Shown here piece by piece: positions 4,115-7,748 of a DNA stretch of 7,748 bases. The notes beneath the pieces were generated by a model. The model did no database searches. It was not told the origin of the DNA and saw only the letters and a list, made by a program, of their open reading frames with translations. Origin of the DNA: Cytophagales bacterium (GTDB lineage: Bacteria; Bacteroidota; Bacteroidia; Cytophagales; Cyclobacteriaceae); assembly GCA_020063545.1 (NCBI GenBank), contig JAGUUF010000386.1:1-7748 (forward strand). Direction: 5' to 3'. The translations under genes and the position numbers were made by a program. The number at the start of each line of letters is the position of its first letter. Within the stretch, counting starts at the first letter, position 1.

Positions 4115-6210
4115 CGCGCCACTTCGCGAAGCCGTTGAAACCGGCCGCTGGCCCCGCCATGTCCGGCATCCATGTTTGTATATAAATAGAGCCTGTTGTT
4201 ATCGGTTTTCATGGCACGTAGTTTGGCAACCCATTTGGCAGGTTCCCAGTACTGTACCTGCGAATCGTGCAGGCCGGTGGTAACCAACAGGTTGGGATAA
4301 TTCTTTTTTTCGACATTATCGTAGGGAGAATAGGAGAGCATGTACTCATATTGTTCGGGTATAGCCGGGTTACCCCACTCCAGCCACTCAAACGAGGTGA
4401 GCGGAATGCTCTCATCTTCCATGGTGGTAATCACATCCACAAACGGCACGGCTGCAATAACCCCGCGGTATAAATCGGGCCGCATGTTGGTAATGGCGCC
4501 CATCAGCAAACCGCCTGCACTGCCGCCCGAAGCAAAGAGTTTGTCTTTAGCAACATAGTTATTCTGAATGAGCCATTCGGAACAGTCAATAAAATCGGTA
4601 AACGTATTTTTCTTGTTCAGCATTTTACCGTCTTCATACCACTGGCCGCCCATTTCCTGCCCGCCACGAACGTGGGCGATGGCGTAAACAAACCCGCGAT
4701 CCAGCAGGCTGATGCGGTTTGAACTGAACGTAGCGTACATGGTGGCCCCGTAGGAGCCATACCCGTAAATCCACCCGGGCATGGTGCCGTCTTTTTTGAA
4801 TTTGTCCTTGCGGTAAACAATAGACAGCGGCACTTCTTTACCATCGCGGGCTTTCACCATTACACGCTCGGTGGCGTAGTTGTTTTTGTCAAACCCACCC
4901 AGTACAGGCTGTTCTTTCTTCAATTCCTTCTCGCGGGTGTCCATGTTGTAGTCGAAGGTAGATGAGGGGGTGGTCATGGACGTGTAGGTGTACCGGATAA
5001 TGTTGGTGTTGAATTCAGGGTTATATCCGAAGCCGGCATAATAGGCGGGTTCACCAAAATCAACATAATGTTCGGATTTATCCGACCATTTAATGAGCCT
5101 GATTTTCACCAGCCCGGCACTCATCTCGGCCAGGGCCAGGTAATCGCGGAAGAAGTCCACATCCTGCAGGAATACATTTTCACGATGTGCGATAACATCT
5201 TTCCAGTTTTCTTTCGAAGGTTTGCTTACCGGTGCCTCAGCAAGCCGGTAGTTTTTTGCATCCAGGTTGGTGTAGATATAGAACTTATCGCCACCGGCAT
5301 GGTCAACGGAGTATTCAACATTTTCCTGGAGGGGTTGAATAACCACAGGTTTTCCGGGCTTGTCGGCATCGAGGTATTGCGAAAAACTGGCATCGGTGCG
5401 GCCGGAACTGATAATGAAGTATTTTTTCGATTTGGTTTTGCCGATACCAACATCCAGGGTCTGGTCTTTTTCTTCATAAATAATCTGGTCCGCTGAAACG
5501 GGTGTTCCCAGTACATGGCGTTTGATGAGGTAGTTGCGAAGGGTTTTTGGATCGGGCACCGAGTAGTAAATGGATTTATTGTCGTTTGTCCATACATACC
5601 CTCCGCGCGTGTTGGGTATTTTATCGGGCAGCAGGTTGCCGGTAGTCATATCCTTAATTTTTACCGTGTAAAAATTCCGGCCAACGGTATCCATAACAAT
5701 GGCTACAAGTTTATGATCGGGGCTTGCAGAAGTGAATAAATTAAGAAACGATTGACCTTTGCCGAGTTCATTTCCATCGGCAATAATTTCTTCAGGTGCA
5801 TCCAGCGAACCTTTTTTGCGGCAGTAAATGGGGTATTCGCCACCGGTTATGTAGCGCGTGTAGTAATAGTAGTCATCGAGTTTGTAGGGTACGGATGAAT
5901 CATCTTCCTTGATGCGGCCACGCATTTCCTCAAATAATGCATCCTGAAACGCTTTGGTATGAGCCATCATGGTGTCGAGGTAGTTGTTCTCAGCGGTGAG
6001 GTAATTGATAACCGTTGAGTCTTCGCGGTTTTTAAGCCAGTAGTAATTATCAATACGCTTGTGGCCGTGCTTCGAAGTGAGTTCGTAAGGCTCCACCTTC
6101 GCGACAGGCGGCTTTACATCCGGCAGCTTCACCTCTTTACCGGAAGGCGAACACGCCACGAGGAGTACTATGACAATGAACGGTGTTAACCGGGTTAGCG
6201 GGCTTTTCAT
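4039..6210 (-). CDS. ptrB: Oligopeptidase B-like S9A serine peptidase, lipoprotein form
   Basis: The 723-residue protein belongs to the prolyl oligopeptidase family S9A and is closest in motif content to oligopeptidase B (protease II), which cleaves short peptides after Lys/Arg. Residues 1-20 are a lipoprotein signal: basic start, hydrophobic 'FIVIVLL' and lipobox L17-V-A-C20, so the mature enzyme is probably anchored in the cell envelope rather than cytosolic like E. coli PtrB. Residues of about 40-450 form the beta-propeller gate ('YYWLKNRED' at 56-64). The alpha/beta hydrolase domain follows, with 'GYGSYG' (483-488), nucleophile Ser564 in 'GGSAGG', 'VPFVDVITTMEDESIPLT' (588-605), Asp649 in 'GLHDSQV', and His684 in 'DAGHGGASGRF'. 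All three catalytic residues are present. A charged tail, 'MKEILETKPKIEKM', extends beyond the usual family end. The 3' end of the gene, downstream of the His codon, is repeated twice to the left and appears to be an integration target. The gene symbol is by similarity. Confidence 0.92.
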   Translation of the reverse strand: MKSPLTRLTPFIVIVLLVACSPSGKEVKLPDVKPPVAKVEPYELTSKHGHKRIDNYYWLKNREDSTVINYLTAENNYLDTMMAHTKAFQDALFEEMRGRIKEDDSSVPYKLDDYYYYTRYITGGEYPIYCRKKGSLDAPEEIIADGNELGKGQSFLNLFTSASPDHKLVAIVMDTVGRNFYTVKIKDMTTGNLLPDKIPNTRGGYVWTNDNKSIYYSVPDPKTLRNYLIKRHVLGTPVSADQIIYEEKDQTLDVGIGKTKSKKYFIISSGRTDASFSQYLDADKPGKPVVIQPLQENVEYSVDHAGGDKFYIYTNLDAKNYRLAEAPVSKPSKENWKDVIAHRENVFLQDVDFFRDYLALAEMSAGLVKIRLIKWSDKSEHYVDFGEPAYYAGFGYNPEFNTNIIRYTYTSMTTPSSTFDYNMDTREKELKKEQPVLGGFDKNNYATERVMVKARDGKEVPLSIVYRKDKFKKDGTMPGWIYGYGSYGATMYATFSSNRISLLDRGFVYAIAHVRGGQEMGGQWYEDGKMLNKKNTFTDFIDCSEWLIQNNYVAKDKLFASGGSAGGLLMGAITNMRPDLYRGVIAAVPFVDVITTMEDESIPLTSFEWLEWGNPAIPEQYEYMLSYSPYDNVEKKNYPNLLVTTGLHDSQVQYWEPAKWVAKLRAMKTDNNRLYLYTNMDAGHGGASGRFQRLREVAREYTFVFDILGMKEILETKPKIEKM

Positions 6211-6415
6211 AACATTGGTTTTAATAATGTTTTAAGATTACGAATTTTTTTTGAGCGGGTAACAGGAATTTATTTGGAATAAACGGCAGCGGGTTTAAAC
6301 GGTTGTGATTTTCCGGTTTATTGGTGGCTAGCTATTGCCAAATAATTCTGTTAACCATCCTTTAAATATGTTGTTCAAATTTAAAGCAAACTATAAGGAG
6401 CTCTTTCACCAACAA
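6211..6415. other. Intergenic region between the LRR surface protein gene and the oligopeptidase gene
   Basis: Both flanking genes are on the minus strand, so these 205 bases hold the 3' side of the surface protein transcript and the leader and promoter of the oligopeptidase gene. The region is AT-rich and has no credible ORF. I find no strong hairpin followed by a T-run and no clean TTTG...TAnnTTTG promoter pair, so neither a terminator nor a promoter is called. Confidence 0.6.
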
Positions 6416-7748
6416 TTACCGTTTAAGCGAAAGGAATCCGGTTTTAGAAGGCCTTCCGCTGCTGAATTCGATTTTGTAAAAGTAGGTGCCGGTGGTTAGT
6501 TCTTTTCCTGAGTTGGAAATGCCCCGGAATACGCGGGTATTATTATCGTAATTGGAAATTGAAAACACTTCATCGCCCCAGCGGTTGAAAATGGTAACAC
6601 TGTTTTGTTGGGTATCGGGGAAAAGATCAATGTACCGGATATAGAAAAAGTCGTTTTTACCATCGCCATTTGGCGATACCGCATTGTATGGAACAATATC
6701 ACCGGCAACTTCAACCGTAAATTGCTGGTCGGTGCAATTGCCGAGGATATCGCATGCACGAATGGTAAGCAGATCAGTACCGGAAAAGTTTATTCCTGCA
6801 TAATTGATGGTCAGCACTCCGTTGCCGTCAATCGCTGCCGGGGCGCCACTGGCTGGTGGTATTACAATTTGAAGTGAACTGAGATCCAGTGTATTTGATG
6901 TGGTTATTAGCGGAATCAGGTTAACCGTAACAACGCCCTCAACCTGGGTTGATAGCGGAACGGGTGTAATGATTGGAGGGTTAACCGTTGAAACAGTAAC
7001 AATAAACGGATCGGTGCGCAGCGTAAGTCCGGTTACCAGGGTGTTGGTTATTTCTACATGGTAAGTGCCTGCATCTGCAAGTGTTGCGGCCGGTAAACTG
7101 AATGTTGCACTGGTTGCACCTGAAATTGCTGAATTGTTTTTAAACCATTGATACTGGTTGTTGGTACCGGGAGTTGAAAACGGAATGGTGAGCGGCTGCC
7201 CGACTGTAGTTGCTACTGTGCCACCGGGCAGGTTATCCTGGGGGACATATACAAAACCACCCTTGCCCATGTTTGGCTCAAGGTGCCCGAAGTGAAGTTT
7301 GTTGCCGTATACCAGCAGATCTGTAAAAGAATTGGAAACAAAAAATGGTATGGAGGTGAAGTCGTTATCGCGAAGCGATACATCGGTAAGGTTTGGGAGC
7401 AGGCCGATTGCGGCAGGTACATCGCCCGTGAATTGATTAACAGAAAGACCCAGCGCGGTGAGGTTAACCAGGTTGCCTAACGAGGCTGGCACTGTGCCGG
7501 TTAACTGGTTGTTGAATACACTGAGCGAAGTAAGGTTGGTAAGGTTGCCGATGGAAGCCGGTAACAGGCCGGTAAATTGGTTAGGTCCTAAACTGAGGAA
7601 GGTAAGGGTTACGGCATTGCCGATTTCGGACGGAATATTACCGCTAAGCTGGTTGCCGCCAATAAAAAGTTGCTGCAGGTTGGGCATGCTGCCAATTAAC
7701 GGAGACAAACTGCCGATTAATTGGTTTTGCCCCAACGAAATGCTTTGC
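6416..7748 (-). CDS. LRR / Ig-like surface protein with T9SS type B C-terminal sorting domain (5'-truncated)
   Basis: The frame is open to the right edge of the window, so this is only the C-terminal part; a TTG at 7733-7735 is an internal Leu codon in a repeat. Residue numbers count from that codon. Five 24-residue plant-type leucine-rich repeats occupy 14-132 ('IGNLTNLTSLSVFNNQLTG'-like). An Ig-like module follows at about 165-250, with 'YQWFKNNSAI' and 'DAGTYHVEI', then a beta-rich Cys-containing module (about 262-343). The C-terminal domain (about 347-439) has 'NAVSPNGDGKNDFFYI', 'VTIFNRWGDEVF', 'GTYFYKIEF' and the end 'KTGFLSLKR'. That is the classic CHU_C/type B sorting domain of the Bacteroidota type IX secretion system. 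The protein is therefore most likely secreted through T9SS and placed on the cell surface, with a role in binding or adhesion. The ligand cannot be inferred. Confidence 0.9.
   Translation of the reverse strand, partial: QSISLGQNQLIGSLSPLIGSMPNLQQLFIGGNQLSGNIPSEIGNAVTLTFLSLGPNQFTGLLPASIGNLTNLTSLSVFNNQLTGTVPASLGNLVNLTALGLSVNQFTGDVPAAIGLLPNLTDVSLRDNDFTSIPFFVSNSFTDLLVYGNKLHFGHLEPNMGKGGFVYVPQDNLPGGTVATTVGQPLTIPFSTPGTNNQYQWFKNNSAISGATSATFSLPAATLADAGTYHVEITNTLVTGLTLRTDPFIVTVSTVNPPIITPVPLSTQVEGVVTVNLIPLITTSNTLDLSSLQIVIPPASGAPAAIDGNGVLTINYAGINFSGTDLLTIRACDILGNCTDQQFTVEVAGDIVPYNAVSPNGDGKNDFFYIRYIDLFPDTQQNSVTIFNRWGDEVFSISNYDNNTRVFRGISNSGKELTTGTYFYKIEFSSGRPSKTGFLSLKR
7340..7748 (-). repeat. 72-bp leucine-rich-repeat coding units
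   Basis: Five consecutive 24-codon units, and part of a sixth at the window edge, encode the consensus IGNLxNLTxLxLxxNQLTGxVPAS. Unit starts at residues 14, 38, 62, 86 and 110 keep an exact 24-residue period. The last unit ('IGLLPNLTDVSLRDNDFTSIPFF') is degenerate and serves as the cap. These coding repeats could vary in number between strains by slippage or recombination. Confidence 0.85.

Noticed and set aside
5068..5496. A 142-codon plus-strand ORF inside the oligopeptidase gene
   Set aside because: It lies antisense to the conserved S9A coding sequence and has no recognisable motif; it is a shadow frame. The same applies to the other antisense ORFs at 4017-4558 and 5515-5739.
7733..7735. 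TTG start codon for the LRR protein
   Set aside because: The frame continues upstream to the window edge with more LRR sequence (QSISLGQNQL), so this is an internal leucine codon.

Overview
The window looks like a chromosomal segment of a Bacteroidota bacterium, probably a Cytophagales-type environmental lineage. The evidence is a gliding/T9SS type B C-terminal sorting domain on a large surface LRR protein, a secreted lipoprotein form of oligopeptidase B, weak Shine-Dalgarno signals and AT-rich upstream regions. I cannot name a species. Both outer genes are cut by the window edges.

Layout, left to right. (1) Bases 2-1051, plus strand: the 3' part of a secreted-type protein of unknown function ending in a lipocalin-like domain. 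Its stop codon lies in a 33-bp REP-like palindrome (1050-1082). (2) Bases 1062-2413: a boundary repeat carrying a dead copy of the 3' end of the oligopeptidase B gene, then a single-gene cassette encoding an AAA_14/DUF4143 ATPase with a C-terminal PD-(D/E)XK-like motif and its own operator-like upstream region. (3) Bases 2414-3981: a second copy of the boundary repeat, then a two-gene cassette encoding a type IV toxin-antitoxin system of the AbiE family (AbiEi antitoxin, AbiEii nucleotidyltransferase toxin; ATGA overlap). (4) Bases 4039-6210, minus strand: the intact oligopeptidase B-like lipoprotein, whose 3' end is the third copy of the boundary sequence. (5) Bases 6416-7748, minus strand: the C-terminal part of an LRR / Ig-like / T9SS-sorted surface protein.

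The main observation is the arrangement of the centre. The last 76-103 coding bases of the oligopeptidase gene occur three times, in the same orientation, and they bracket the ATPase cassette and the AbiE cassette. The two displaced copies differ from the live gene in the conserved core only at synonymous third positions. This resembles integration into the 3' end of a housekeeping gene with regeneration of the reading frame, as known for e14/phage 21 in E. coli icd, but here the cargo is one or two genes per unit and no recombinase is in the window. I infer an accretion site for small defence or addiction cassettes at the oligopeptidase 3' end. A REP-like hairpin at the left edge of two copies marks the probable breakpoint. 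The mechanism is not shown by the sequence.
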